Source: an uncultured Coriobacteriaceae bacterium (GTDB lineage: Bacteria > Actinomycetota > Coriobacteriia > Coriobacteriales > Eggerthellaceae). Taken from it: a DNA stretch of 51,155 bases. A program made the translations under genes and the position numbers. Under the pieces are notes generated by a model. The model saw only the letters and a list, made by a program, of their open reading frames with translations. It ran no database searches and was not told where the DNA came from. How positions within the stretch are numbered: the first letter of the stretch is position 1; every line of letters starts with the position of its first letter. Shown piece after piece: positions 32,020 through 40,221 of this stretch. The stretch lies in NCBI GenBank assembly GCA_900539675.1, contig UQDJ01000008.1, positions 1 through 51,155 on the forward strand. Direction: 5' to 3'.

Positions 32020-33464
32020 GCTATCAAATCACTGAAGCTGCAGCCAACGCGAAACAATTAAAGCCAGAAGATGCAGAGCTCGTGCGCAAGCTTATTGGTA
32101 TTTGGCGCCAAAAGTTACCAGGTAACCAGAAGCGAGATCGATATTACTTAAGCCATGTAAAGACAAAAGACTTAGGGATTGCTATTGCTCCTGAGATGCG
32201 TGGCAAGATTCGTTCGCGTATTGATTGGCCTGCTAAAGCAGTTGATTATTTGGCTGCTCGTTCGCAATTCGATGGCTTTACAACTTCTGACTCTAGTCGA
32301 ACGAATCAGCTCATGCAGATTGCCCAGGCTAACCACCTGAAAGACTTATATCGTAAGGCTGTATTGTGCGAGCTAAAACATTGCTGTGCTGCTCTTGCGG
32401 TAACCGATGGTGATAATGGCCCTGTTATTAGTGCCTATCCTATGACCGCATGTGCGCTCATGTGGGATGACGCACTAAAAGAGGTAAAGGCAGGGCTCGT
32501 TGTTGCAGAATCAAAAAAGATGCCTTCAAGCAACGTTCGAAAACCATCTGTATACAAGCTATTTACGCGCGACGCCTTGGTGACTATTCGTTGTGTTGGA
32601 ATGGGTCAAGTCTGGATAGCTAATTATGCGTATCATTCAATGGGGCGACCTTTAATTGAGCCTATGGCGTATCGCCCAACGCTTGAGCGCCCCTTTGGGC
32701 GTAGTCGTATTACTCGTACGGTAATGTCGCTTACCGATGATGCTCAGCGCGAAAAGGAGCGCAGCGAGATCGCGGCAGAGTTTGCTGCATATCCTCAGAA
32801 ATACCTTTTAGGAACGGACCAAGCTATGATTCCAAAAGATAGCCGCTATGCTGCCTATATTGGTGCAATTCTTGAGGTTACAAAAGGCGAAGGAGATACA
32901 GTTCCTACCTTTGGTCAGCTTGCTCAGCTTTCTATGCAGCCACATATCGACTATATGCGCTCCCTTGCTGCGCAGTTCTCAGGTGCAACTAATGTTCCTT
33001 TGTCTGCTTTGGGCGTAGTGTCTGACAACCCTTCGAGTGCTGAGGCTATATATGCTGCGAAAGAAGATATGGTTATTGATGCCCAGGTGCTTAATGCTGA
33101 CAATGGCCGAGCTTTGGTAAATATTGCCATGATGGCGCTTGCAATCCAGGATAATAGCGATTTTGACACGGTTCGGAATTCTGGTGTTGCAGTCGAAGCA
33201 CGCTTTAAGAATCCTGCTATGCCGTCCGTCGTATCTCAGTCCGATGCCATGGTTAAGCAAATCAGCGTTCTGCCCTGGCTTGCCGAATCTGATGTGGCGC
33301 TTGAGGAGCTTGGTTATAACGAAGAGCAGATTCAGCGCCTACACGCTGATCGTGCGCGTTGGCAGGGCATGCAGCTTGCTAATGCCACAATCGCTTCGCG
33401 ATCGAGCAGCCAGACACAACAATCCCAGCAAGATGGGCAGACTGTAACTACGGCTGGTGAATAG
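32016..33464 (+). CDS. phage portal protein
   Basis: 482 residues, SPP1/HK97-type portal forming the dodecameric DNA gate. Typical features: MRGKIRSRIDWPAKAVDYLA, AARSQFDGF, and the late FSGATNVPLSALGVVSDNPS with SAEAIYAAKEDM. It starts with TTG 32016 behind GCAGGAGG, overlapping the terminase stop. A Gln/Ser-rich C-terminus ends it. Confidence 0.93.
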   Translation: MSYQITEAAANAKQLKPEDAELVRKLIGIWRQKLPGNQKRDRYYLSHVKTKDLGIAIAPEMRGKIRSRIDWPAKAVDYLAARSQFDGFTTSDSSRTNQLMQIAQANHLKDLYRKAVLCELKHCCAALAVTDGDNGPVISAYPMTACALMWDDALKEVKAGLVVAESKKMPSSNVRKPSVYKLFTRDALVTIRCVGMGQVWIANYAYHSMGRPLIEPMAYRPTLERPFGRSRITRTVMSLTDDAQREKERSEIAAEFAAYPQKYLLGTDQAMIPKDSRYAAYIGAILEVTKGEGDTVPTFGQLAQLSMQPHIDYMRSLAAQFSGATNVPLSALGVVSDNPSSAEAIYAAKEDMVIDAQVLNADNGRALVNIAMMALAIQDNSDFDTVRNSGVAVEARFKNPAMPSVVSQSDAMVKQISVLPWLAESDVALEELGYNEEQIQRLHADRARWQGMQLANATIASRSSSQTQQSQQDGQTVTTAGE

Positions 33465-33466
33465 CC

Positions 33467-34777
33467 GTGGAGTTTTCGGCTGATGATATTGCAAACCATA
33501 GCGACAACTTAAACGCTATCGGTGACGCTGCAGTTGATGACTTAAGGTTGTATTGTAGCGATCTGTTTTCTGGCGTTGATTGGTCGGATGCCGATGATGA
33601 TACGCGAAAGCAGCTGCGCAATCAGGTTATAGACCATGTGAACTATATCCAGGAGACATACGGAAGCGCATCGGAGAGTATCGGTAGCTTGTTTTTTGAC
33701 AATGCCTTATCAAGCGATGGAGAACTTGCTAATGCAGTAATGGCTGGCACTGCAAACAGCCAGCAGGTGTCTAATTCTGTCAGATATTGGGCGCGACATT
33801 TGTTTGGCGAAGACCCAGACCTTGATGCGTTTGTTGATGGCGTTTCAGCTTTCGTCCGCAGGACGGTGACCCATGCAGCTGACTTATCGGTAGCAGAATC
33901 GGCAGTAAGTACAAACGAGCAGAAGGACTTGGGCATTAGGTATGCTCGTGTGCCACAAGGGCCAACATGCGCATTCTGCATCCTGTTAGCGTCGCGTGGA
34001 TTCGTGTACGCATCTCGTGAGAGTGCTGGCGAATTCAACAAATTTCACGATGATTGTAACTGTCGTATCGTTGCTGGTATGCCTGGGACGGAAGTTGAAG
34101 GCTATGACCCTGATGGCATGTATGATCGATACAATGAATGCAGGAAAGCGTTAACTTGCGGTCTAACTGGTGAAGATGATCCTATATGGCGCGACTGGAA
34201 TAAGCTAACGCCGGATGAACAAGCGGCATACGCAGACGAAAAGGGTGTAGACGCGTACAATAACTACGTAATGCGTCGAATTGTTAGCGAAATGCGTACC
34301 CGTGATAGGCAGTGGCTATACGATGGGACACCTCCAGAATATGAAATAGAAATTGGCGCGAAACCGTCTAATAAAGAAATAGATACAGCCAATAGAATTG
34401 CTGAGCATGGTTTCAAGAGCAGATTTAGACCAACAAGAGATCTAGAAATGAAAAAAACATCAGACGTTTTTCTTGTTTCAGGTAACAGCAAAAACGAGGT
34501 TCTAACTGAGTGCGATTTTAAATGCGTAACTGGCAATGGGACACAAACCATTTACCATCAATTTGAAGAGGCTGCAGGACAAGCTAAGAGCATAGTTATC
34601 GATTTAAAAGATGCAGGAAGCAGATATGAAGATAAGAACTATGCAATTGAGAGAACTGAAAAGTTTATAAAATATCACTATCCAATTAAAGCTGGATTCA
34701 ATGCTGGTGAAAATTGGGTATTCAATGAAGCGATGATTTTATTCAAAGATGGTTCAATGGTAAAAATTGCCAGGTAA
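33467..34777 (+). CDS. minor head (VG15/MuF-like) protein with C-terminal CdiA-CT-like domain
   Basis: 436 residues from GTG 33467. Residues ~1-280 are a minor capsid protein with the Cys/His signature RVPQGPTCAFCILLASRGFV ... FHDDCNCRIVAGMPG. Residues ~300-436 differ: NRIAEHGFKSRFRP, TECDFKCVTGNGTQTIYHQF, EEAAGQAKSIVIDL resemble the C-terminal nuclease domains of CdiA toxins and BECR-type phage polyvalent proteins (D-x-K ... QA-x-x-IVID). This part is A+T-richer and uses AGA for Arg almost exclusively. The toxin may be ejected with DNA; nuclease activity is inferred. Confidence 0.75.
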   Translation: MEFSADDIANHSDNLNAIGDAAVDDLRLYCSDLFSGVDWSDADDDTRKQLRNQVIDHVNYIQETYGSASESIGSLFFDNALSSDGELANAVMAGTANSQQVSNSVRYWARHLFGEDPDLDAFVDGVSAFVRRTVTHAADLSVAESAVSTNEQKDLGIRYARVPQGPTCAFCILLASRGFVYASRESAGEFNKFHDDCNCRIVAGMPGTEVEGYDPDGMYDRYNECRKALTCGLTGEDDPIWRDWNKLTPDEQAAYADEKGVDAYNNYVMRRIVSEMRTRDRQWLYDGTPPEYEIEIGAKPSNKEIDTANRIAEHGFKSRFRPTRDLEMKKTSDVFLVSGNSKNEVLTECDFKCVTGNGTQTIYHQFEEAAGQAKSIVIDLKDAGSRYEDKNYAIERTEKFIKYHYPIKAGFNAGENWVFNEAMILFKDGSMVKIAR

Positions 34778-34821
34778 CTAGCCCCCCCTGCATAGGTCAG
34801 CGGGAGATTTACCTGGCAATT
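34765..34821 (+). promoter_or_regulatory. perfect 13-bp inverted repeat across the head-toxin stop codon
   Basis: AATTGCCAGGTAA (34765-34777, ending in the stop) pairs with TTACCTGGCAATT (34809-34821). The 31-nt loop can form an inner CCCCTG/CAGCGGG stem. A short A+T-rich stretch and AGGAGG follow. It may terminate or attenuate transcription, or separate the toxin domain from the next genes. Confidence 0.6.
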
Positions 34822-34843
34822 AGATTATAACACAGGAGGAACC

Positions 34844-35221
34844 ATGAAACGTAATTTGGATTTGATTAGGGAAATACTGATCAAAGCAGAGGAAGCTGAC
34901 GGTGGAATATCTGACTGTGATTTGGTTAACGATAAATATACGATTGCGGAAGTCGCATTCAATATTGAACTCATGCGCGAGCGCGGACTAATTGAAGCAT
35001 CTATTGATCATGCTGGATTTAATAACAAACCATACTCTGTTGATATTGATCGTATAACCTGGGAGGGCTACGACTATCTAGATGCCATTCGCTCTCGTAA
35101 AGTTTGGGAAAAAGCGCGGCAAGCCATTTCTGCAGCGGTAGGTGATACATCGCTTTCAGTTGTAAAAGAAACGTGCCAGATAGTGGCGCAATCGCTAATC
35201 AAACAGCAACTAGGTTTATAG
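34844..35221 (+). CDS. DUF2513-like protein
   Basis: 125 residues: RNLDLIREILIKAEEADGGI, VAFNIELMRERGLIEASI and ITWEGYDYLDAIRSRKVWEK match the winged-helix DUF2513 pattern (LTWEGHxFLDAxR). It sits between head genes where no structural role is expected, so it is a moron. Being just after the toxin-like domain, it could be a regulator or immunity factor (inference). Confidence 0.75.
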   Translation: MKRNLDLIREILIKAEEADGGISDCDLVNDKYTIAEVAFNIELMRERGLIEASIDHAGFNNKPYSVDIDRITWEGYDYLDAIRSRKVWEKARQAISAAVGDTSLSVVKETCQIVAQSLIKQQLGL

Positions 35222-35229
35222 GAGCTGTC

Positions 35230-35598
35230 ATGTCTTCCGATGATTTTGAGGTTATTGCTTATAAGATTCTTTCGTATTTATATGAATGCATGAAGCAAGG
35301 CAAAAAGATTGACGTTGCAGTTATGCGATCTCTTACTGACTGCAACGAATCTTACTTTGGCGTAGTAGTTAAGAATCTCCAATCAAAAGGATTCGTGGAA
35401 GGATTTCATTTTGATGGCTTGTCTGGCGTTGTAATTGATTCTCCTGTGTTAGCTGCTACAGGCGATCCTGCCATTACTATGGATGGCGCAATTTTTGTAA
35501 AAGAAAATTCGAGAATGGCACAAGTAAAGCAGTTTTTGGGGCATTCGTTTGAAATTGCCATCAAGACAGCGATTGAAGCAGCAACTCCTAGATTTTAA
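35230..35598 (+). CDS. YjcQ-like winged-helix protein
   Basis: 122 residues from ATG 35230 behind GGAGCTG. DFEVIAYKILSYLYECMKQG, NESYFGVVVKNLQSKGFVEG and ITMDGAIFVKENSRMAQVKQ follow the YjcQ pattern (two-winged-helix, xITxxGxxYLxEN). It forms a two-gene cassette with the DUF2513-like gene and ends at a strong terminator, as morons do. Confidence 0.72.
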   Translation: MSSDDFEVIAYKILSYLYECMKQGKKIDVAVMRSLTDCNESYFGVVVKNLQSKGFVEGFHFDGLSGVVIDSPVLAATGDPAITMDGAIFVKENSRMAQVKQFLGHSFEIAIKTAIEAATPRF

Positions 35599-35626
35599 CG
35601 TCAAACAAATAAATACAGCTAATTAC

Positions 35627-35652
35627 AGCTCCACTTCGGTGGGGCTTTTTTA
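35627..35652 (+). terminator. Rho-independent terminator after the moron cassette
   Basis: AGCTCCAC / GTGGGGCT closed by a TTCG tetraloop, then TTTTTATT. Confidence 0.9.
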
Positions 35653-35664
35653 TTGCCATGCGTC

Positions 35665-35686
35665 GAGTGACACCTAACAGATGATG
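35665..35686 (+). repeat. GAGTGACAC intergenic element, copy C
   Basis: GAGTGACACCTAACAGATGA differs from copy A (29598) at only 2 of the first 20 positions. It follows a terminator and precedes the scaffold gene by ~90 bp. Confidence 0.55.
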
Positions 35687-35773
35687 CAGTTACGCAGATG
35701 TGAGCGGGGATCACATCACTACGCAGCCACAGCGGTAAGAGTGGCTCATTACTTCGAGACGAAGGAGAAACGT

Positions 35774-36244
35774 ATGGCATTTGAACCGATCAACACGCAA
35801 GAAGAATTCGACCAGAAGCTGAAAGATCGCCTGGCGCGTGAGCGCGAGAAGGTTACGGCTGAGCTGAATGCGAAGTATGCAGACTACAGCGATCTAATGG
35901 AGAAAGCTAAGGCATATGACGAAGCGCAGGAAGCTAATAAGACCGAACTTCAAAAGGCAAATGATCGTATCGCAGCTCTTGAGGGCGAAAAGAAAAAGCG
36001 TGAAGAAGCCGATAAGCAGCGAGAAATGCGTGAAAAGGTTTCGAAGGAGACTGGCGTACCAGCCGACCTCATTTCGGGCGCTGACGAGGAATCGATGACC
36101 TCGTACGCAAAGAAACTCGCTGAATTCGCAAAAGTTCAAACGCCTGCAGCACCCAAAGACCCAAACCCGGGCAAATTCTCATCTGGTGAGGGAACCAACG
36201 ATGAGCAACGCGAGTTTGCACGCGCACTGCTCGGTAAAGATTAA
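35774..36244 (+). CDS. capsid scaffolding protein (DUF4355-like)
   Basis: 156 residues from ATG 35774 behind GAAGGAGAAA. Highly charged coiled coil (residues ~15-95: EEFDQKLKDRLAREREKVTA, NDRIAALEGEKKKREEADKQ) and a tail PNPGKFSSGEG typical of scaffolds. It directly precedes the major capsid protein and should be lost or cleaved on maturation. Confidence 0.9.
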   Translation: MAFEPINTQEEFDQKLKDRLAREREKVTAELNAKYADYSDLMEKAKAYDEAQEANKTELQKANDRIAALEGEKKKREEADKQREMREKVSKETGVPADLISGADEESMTSYAKKLAEFAKVQTPAAPKDPNPGKFSSGEGTNDEQREFARALLGKD

Positions 36245-36261
36245 ACCGAAAGGAAATATAA

Positions 36262-37146
36262 ATGGCACTTGAAACTTCGAAAGTTAAACTGCCCTTATCT
36301 GTAGTTACTACTCTGATTAATAAGGCAAAGGACACCTCTACTATTGCGGCTCTGTCTACCGCTCAGCCTGTTAAGTTTTCTGATCAGAACCATCTGATCT
36401 TTACCCCGTCTTCCGAAGCTGAGGTAGTCGCAGAAGGCGCTAAGAAAGGCTCTTACGAGCAGAAGCTGTCCATTGTTGAGGGCAAGCGTTTTAAGGTAGT
36501 TACTACCACTCGCGTATCTGACGAGTTGAAGTGGGCTGACGAGGATAATCAGCTTGAAATCATTTCCAACATTCAGGCTGACCAGAACGCAGCTCTCGGT
36601 CGTGCATTGGACTACGTTGTCTACCATGCAATCAATCCTAAGGCTGGTACTGCACTCGGCGGCTTTACCTCTCTGGTATCTCAGGCTAACGAAGTAACCG
36701 CTACCGGTGACGGTGTAGCCGACATCGATGCTATGACCGATGCAATCATCGATTACAACATCAACGGCTTTGCTCTGTCTCGCAAGTTCGCATCCGATCT
36801 GCGTAAGCTGCGCGTACCTTCCACTGGTCAGCGCCTGTATCCAGAAATCCCGCTGTCCTTGAACGTAGGCAACTTTGACGGCATTGCGGCTGCTACTTCT
36901 GGCACTGTTGATGGCCGCTTGGCTACCGAAAAGACCAAGGTACTCGGCATCATGGGCGATTTCTCCCTCATTCATTGGGGCATGGTTCGTGACATTTACG
37001 CAGAAATCATCGAATACGGCGATCCCGATCAGAGCGGCATTGACCTTAAGGCTAACAACCAGGTCGCATACCGCACCGAAGCAGTATTCGCATATGCAAT
37101 TCTCGATCCTAAGGGATTTGCAGTTCTCAAGTCTGCAGCTGCTTAA
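36262..37146 (+). CDS. major capsid protein, HK97 fold
   Basis: 294 residues, GAAAGGAAAT upstream. Motifs: SDQNHLIFTPSSEAEVVAEG, GKRFKVVTTTRVSDELKWAD, GRALDYVVYHAINPKAGTAL and MGDFSLIHWGMVRDIYAEII are typical of HK97-fold shells. Flanked by scaffold and head fibre genes. No maturation protease is nearby, which fits a separate scaffold. Confidence 0.94.
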   Translation: MALETSKVKLPLSVVTTLINKAKDTSTIAALSTAQPVKFSDQNHLIFTPSSEAEVVAEGAKKGSYEQKLSIVEGKRFKVVTTTRVSDELKWADEDNQLEIISNIQADQNAALGRALDYVVYHAINPKAGTALGGFTSLVSQANEVTATGDGVADIDAMTDAIIDYNINGFALSRKFASDLRKLRVPSTGQRLYPEIPLSLNVGNFDGIAAATSGTVDGRLATEKTKVLGIMGDFSLIHWGMVRDIYAEIIEYGDPDQSGIDLKANNQVAYRTEAVFAYAILDPKGFAVLKSAAA

Positions 37147-37159
37147 GGGGTGATTGAGT

Positions 37160-37573
37160 ATGCCTTTGGTACAGAAATTCATCGTGGAGGATGTTGAAAA
37201 GGCATCCTCCCTTATGCCAGCTCATATTGCGCTGGTAAATCCAGACGGTACTCCTTGGACAGGCGGTGGCGGTTCTGCCGAGATTACTGACGGGTCTATT
37301 ACTACGGCAAAGATTGCTGATGATGCTGTAACTGCCGACAAAATTGCCGATGGTGTTATTCCGACTGTTCCTGGAGCAGCAACTACGAGCGCACAAGGTT
37401 TGGTTAAAAAGGCATCTGCTACTAATGCTGTTGCTTCTGCCAATGCTGTTGTAGCCACAGGCGAAGCTCCTACCAAGGCTGAATTTGACGCGGTGGTAAC
37501 GCTTTGTAATGAACTTAAAGCACAGGTAAATGACCTTATTACCAAGGCTAAGAGCGCGGGCCAGATGGCTTAA
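37160..37573 (+). CDS. head fibre/decoration protein
   Basis: 137 residues. ATG 37160 (AGGGGTGA upstream) is preferred over TTG 37154. The N-terminus (MPLVQKFIVEDVEKASSLMP) is followed by a Gly-rich hinge and repeats TTAKIADDAVTADKIADGVI that resemble beta-helical fibre segments, then a C-terminal coil. Similar proteins decorate heads in phi29-like and other phages. Confidence 0.75.
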   Translation: MPLVQKFIVEDVEKASSLMPAHIALVNPDGTPWTGGGGSAEITDGSITTAKIADDAVTADKIADGVIPTVPGAATTSAQGLVKKASATNAVASANAVVATGEAPTKAEFDAVVTLCNELKAQVNDLITKAKSAGQMA

Positions 37574-37584
37574 AGGTGAGCAAC

Positions 37585-37995
37585 ATGGCAAATGAGAGCA
37601 TCATATTCGCAACAGCAGAGGACTACGCAGCGCGTTACGGGCTTACTACCGACGAGGATCGCTTAAATACGATTCTTGCTGATGTAAGTACCGCGATGGT
37701 CAATGCGTATGAGGGCTTCTGGGGCGATCCATATCAAGAGGGCGTTCACGCGAATTTCGATCGTTCTGCTTGCGCGGTATGCTGCTCCATTGCCCATCGC
37801 TCACTATCGGTTCCGGCTGGATTCGAGGGGGCTAATCAGTACAGCCAGACTGCTGGCTTGTATAGCGCGAGCATCACGTTTAGCAATCCAACTGGGGATA
37901 TTTACCTTAGCAAGACTGAGCTAAAGCGCCTGGGACTGTACGGTCAGCGTATCGGCGCTGTTATGCCTTGTATCGGTGGTGAAGGTAATGTTTAG
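37585..37995 (+). CDS. head-tail connector (adaptor) protein
   Basis: 136 residues from ATG 37585 (AAAGGTGAG upstream). ATAEDYAARYGLTTDEDRLN, TILADVSTAMVNAYEG and a long central loop are typical of Gp15/gp6-like adaptors that bind the portal. Position after the capsid supports this. Confidence 0.82.
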   Translation: MANESIIFATAEDYAARYGLTTDEDRLNTILADVSTAMVNAYEGFWGDPYQEGVHANFDRSACAVCCSIAHRSLSVPAGFEGANQYSQTAGLYSASITFSNPTGDIYLSKTELKRLGLYGQRIGAVMPCIGGEGNV

Positions 37996-38326
37996 TCTAT
38001 TTGCTACTGAGCAAGTAACAGTTATTCGTACTGGCAAGTCTTATGACGAGCTAGGCGAGCCGATTAAGGGCGAAGATGAGCGCGAACAGGTTGACGTGCT
38101 CGTCTGTCCTGGTGCAACTGCCGATCTAGACGTAACTCGTCCTAATGGCGCAATGGTCGCGTATACGTTGCATTTTCCAAAGTCATACACCAAGTCGTTA
38201 AAAGACTGCCGGATTGAGGTTCGTGGAAATACCTACTCAGTTATCGGTGATCCACAGCCCTATTCGGCGGCTAATACACCTGGTGAATGGAACTTAACCG
38301 TGGAGGTTGAGAAAGTAGATGGCTAG
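37988..38326 (+). CDS. head closure (stopper) protein
   Basis: 113 residues from ATG 37988, overlapping the previous gene. Small beta-barrel pattern: TVIRTGKSYDELGEPIKGED, TLHFPKSYTKSLKDCRIEVR, and GDPQPYSAANTPGEWNLTVE match gp16-like stopper proteins. Confidence 0.8.
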   Translation: MFSLFATEQVTVIRTGKSYDELGEPIKGEDEREQVDVLVCPGATADLDVTRPNGAMVAYTLHFPKSYTKSLKDCRIEVRGNTYSVIGDPQPYSAANTPGEWNLTVEVEKVDG

Positions 38327-38582
38327 AGGTTTTAAGTGGGACCCGGCAGGATATAAGGCGATTAAAAACAGCTCCGGGGTTCAAAGCATGCTGTCCAATA
38401 AAGCTCAGGCTATTGCCGATGCCGCTAATGCGACCGTCAAGAATAAGGGATATGTGGCCGAGAAAGTAACCGGATATAAGGCTGGTGACACATTACATAT
38501 CGTGCATCCGTCGGATGCTGAATCAACGTACAGCAATGCTAAACACAACACTCTACTTAAATCGTTGGGGGCGACTAAGTGA
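38319..38582 (+). CDS. HK97 gp10-like tail completion protein
   Basis: 87 residues: QSMLSNKAQAIADAANATVK then DTLHIVHPSDAESTYSNAKH with an N-terminal SGV-x-x-ML motif typical of short gp10-like proteins. It overlaps both neighbours by a few bases. Confidence 0.72.
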   Translation: MARGFKWDPAGYKAIKNSSGVQSMLSNKAQAIADAANATVKNKGYVAEKVTGYKAGDTLHIVHPSDAESTYSNAKHNTLLKSLGATK

Positions 38583-38923
38583 TGGAAGTCGAGCGCGTAG
38601 TAGCTAAGAGATTGATGGACGCAACTGGAATTCCTGCTTTCCTGGAAGTGCCGGAAAAGCGACCAGATGAATTCATTACGGTCGAGCAGACCGGAACAGG
38701 TGGAACTAAGTTCGCTCGTATTTATTACTTAGCTGTTCAGTCCTGGGCTATGGATCGTCGACTTGCTGCTGAAATCGCCGATCTAGTCGAAGAAGCTGTT
38801 TATGACCTCGACGAGGAACCGAACATTTTTTACCCAAAAGCGACATCTACCTATAGATTTCCTGATCCCGATTCGAAACAGGATCGGTATCAGACAACTG
38901 TCGAACTAGTTATATGCAAATAA
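38582..38923 (+). CDS. tail terminator/completion protein
   Basis: 113 residues: VAKRLMDATGIPAFLEVPEK, FITVEQTGTGGTKFARIYYL and QSWAMDRRLAAEIADLVEEA are typical of lambda gpU-like tail terminators. ATG 38582 overlaps the previous stop; GTG 38579 is an alternative. Confidence 0.8.
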   Translation: MEVERVVAKRLMDATGIPAFLEVPEKRPDEFITVEQTGTGGTKFARIYYLAVQSWAMDRRLAAEIADLVEEAVYDLDEEPNIFYPKATSTYRFPDPDSKQDRYQTTVELVICK

Positions 38924-38934
38924 GGGAGGGTATC

Positions 38935-39513
38935 ATGCCTGAATCTAATAAAAACAATCAAGATAACGTTTCCGCTGGTAAAGGCGTAAAAGGCGGTTAC
39001 ATTTTCTCCGCACCAGCAGGAACCACTCTGCCTACTGATCTTGAAACCGAGCTGGATGAAGCATTTAAATGTTTAGGCTTTATTTCAGAAGATGGCTATG
39101 TGGAGACCGTCGAGGAAGATTCCGAGGATATGGTCGACATGAATGGCGATCTGATGGACAGCTCCACCAGTAACCGTGTGGAATCTGCCCAGGTTACCTT
39201 TGCCGAGATTAAATCCGAAACTTTAAAGCGTCAGTACGGCGAAAATAACGTCACCGATGCAAACGGCCTGATCACCGTTAAACATAACAGCGATTCTCAC
39301 CCGGTATTTGTCTACGTACTCGAGATGGTACTTAAGAACAACCGTCGTTGGCGCAAGGTTGTACCACAAGGCCAGTCTAGCGAACTTGATGATCTTACGA
39401 TCGCATCCTCTGAGCTTTGCCAGCGCGCTTTGACGATTAAGTATCTGACCGACGAGCAGGGCAATACCTGTTACGACTACATCGAGTCCACCGAAACTAG
39501 TAAGGTAGCCTGA
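38935..39513 (+). CDS. major tail tube protein
   Basis: 192 residues from ATG 38935 behind AGGGAGGG. GKGVKGGYIFSAPAGTTLPT, LGFISEDGYVETVEEDSEDM and DMNGDLMDSSTSNRVESAQV fit tube proteins of this siphovirus group. Position between the tail terminator and tail chaperones confirms it. Confidence 0.9.
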   Translation: MPESNKNNQDNVSAGKGVKGGYIFSAPAGTTLPTDLETELDEAFKCLGFISEDGYVETVEEDSEDMVDMNGDLMDSSTSNRVESAQVTFAEIKSETLKRQYGENNVTDANGLITVKHNSDSHPVFVYVLEMVLKNNRRWRKVVPQGQSSELDDLTIASSELCQRALTIKYLTDEQGNTCYDYIESTETSKVA

Positions 39514-39586
39514 AAGGATGAACAGGCATCTATGCCTGATGAGATAACCAATCAAGAAGGAACTAAGGAAAGCGAAGGCCAGGAAT

Positions 39587-39832
39587 ATGAACCAAGTCAA
39601 ATTTAACGTAGAAGGCGTAAAGGGCGATTTTTACGTAGATGCTGACGCATTGAAGGACTACCGAACCGTTAAGGCATTTGCGCTCGCCAGCAAAGACCCA
39701 GAAGGCTTTTATCTAGCGATGGATCGTCTTTATATGGGCAATGATGCCGAATACGTTGATCGTGTTGGCGGCGTTGATAATCTGGCGAAACTTAACGACG
39801 CAGCAGCAGAGGCAGTGAAAGCAAAAAACTAA
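39587..39832 (+). CDS. tail assembly chaperone, short form (gpG-like)
   Basis: 81 residues: NQVKFNVEGVKGDFYVDADA, YRTVKAFALASKDPEGFYLA and MDRLYMGNDAEYVDRVGGVD. It coats the tape measure during tail assembly. It ends KAKN-stop directly at a slippery heptamer, so a fraction of ribosomes shift into the next ORF. Confidence 0.88.
   Translation: MNQVKFNVEGVKGDFYVDADALKDYRTVKAFALASKDPEGFYLAMDRLYMGNDAEYVDRVGGVDNLAKLNDAAAEAVKAKN
39823..39829 (+). promoter_or_regulatory. programmed -1 frameshift site A AAA AAC
   Basis: In the zero frame the codons are gcA AAA AAC TAA, a canonical X XXY YYZ heptamer immediately followed by the stop. The -1 frame opens straight into the downstream tail gene. Confidence 0.88.
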
Positions 39833-40221
39833 TTGGATTCGCCGTCGCGTGGGAGGATGACCATGACGAAATCGTGGCTGACTTTGCCCAGTATTACGGA
39901 CTGATACCGACGGCGGAAAAGATTGAGGGTGATCTAGAGACCATGGCGGTGCTGTGGTCTCAATTGCCCCGCGAATCGAGATGCGTTACTAAACATGCCC
40001 CAGAAGCCTTATGGGGCGAAACCGAGAATCTGTTATGGAGCATTGAACACTCACTCAGAGTGCTTGTTTGGAGACAAGTAACTAAGGACGGCAGGAAAGG
40101 CAGACGTATACCAAAGCCGCTGCTCACACCCGCCCAACGTGCTCACAATGAACAGGCCAAAAATAACGCTCTCGCTGCTAAAGATGAGATCGATAAGATA
40201 CTCGGAATGGGAGGAAAGTAA
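39829..40221 (+). CDS. tail assembly chaperone, frameshift extension (gpGT-like)
   Basis: The -1 frame from 39829 reads LIGFAVAWEDDHDEIVADFA, QYYGLIPTAEKI and continues to the stop at 40221, adding 130 residues for a ~211-residue fusion. AWEDDHDEIVADFAQYYG is the conserved start of the T domain (DUF5361-like) in related phages. No ribosome-binding site precedes the in-frame GTG at 39874, so independent initiation is unlikely. The T part recruits tail tube protein. Confidence 0.87.
   Translation, partial: LIGFAVAWEDDHDEIVADFAQYYGLIPTAEKIEGDLETMAVLWSQLPRESRCVTKHAPEALWGETENLLWSIEHSLRVLVWRQVTKDGRKGRRIPKPLLTPAQRAHNEQAKNNALAAKDEIDKILGMGGK

Noticed and set aside
39532..39606. 24-codon ORF between the tail tube and tail chaperone genes
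   Set aside because: SD spacing is poor and the peptide is polar low-complexity; not enough support to call a gene.
39874..40221. Independent gene starting at GTG 39874
   Set aside because: No SD; the -1 frame is open back to the slippery heptamer and conserved family residues lie upstream of 39874, so it is the frameshift extension.
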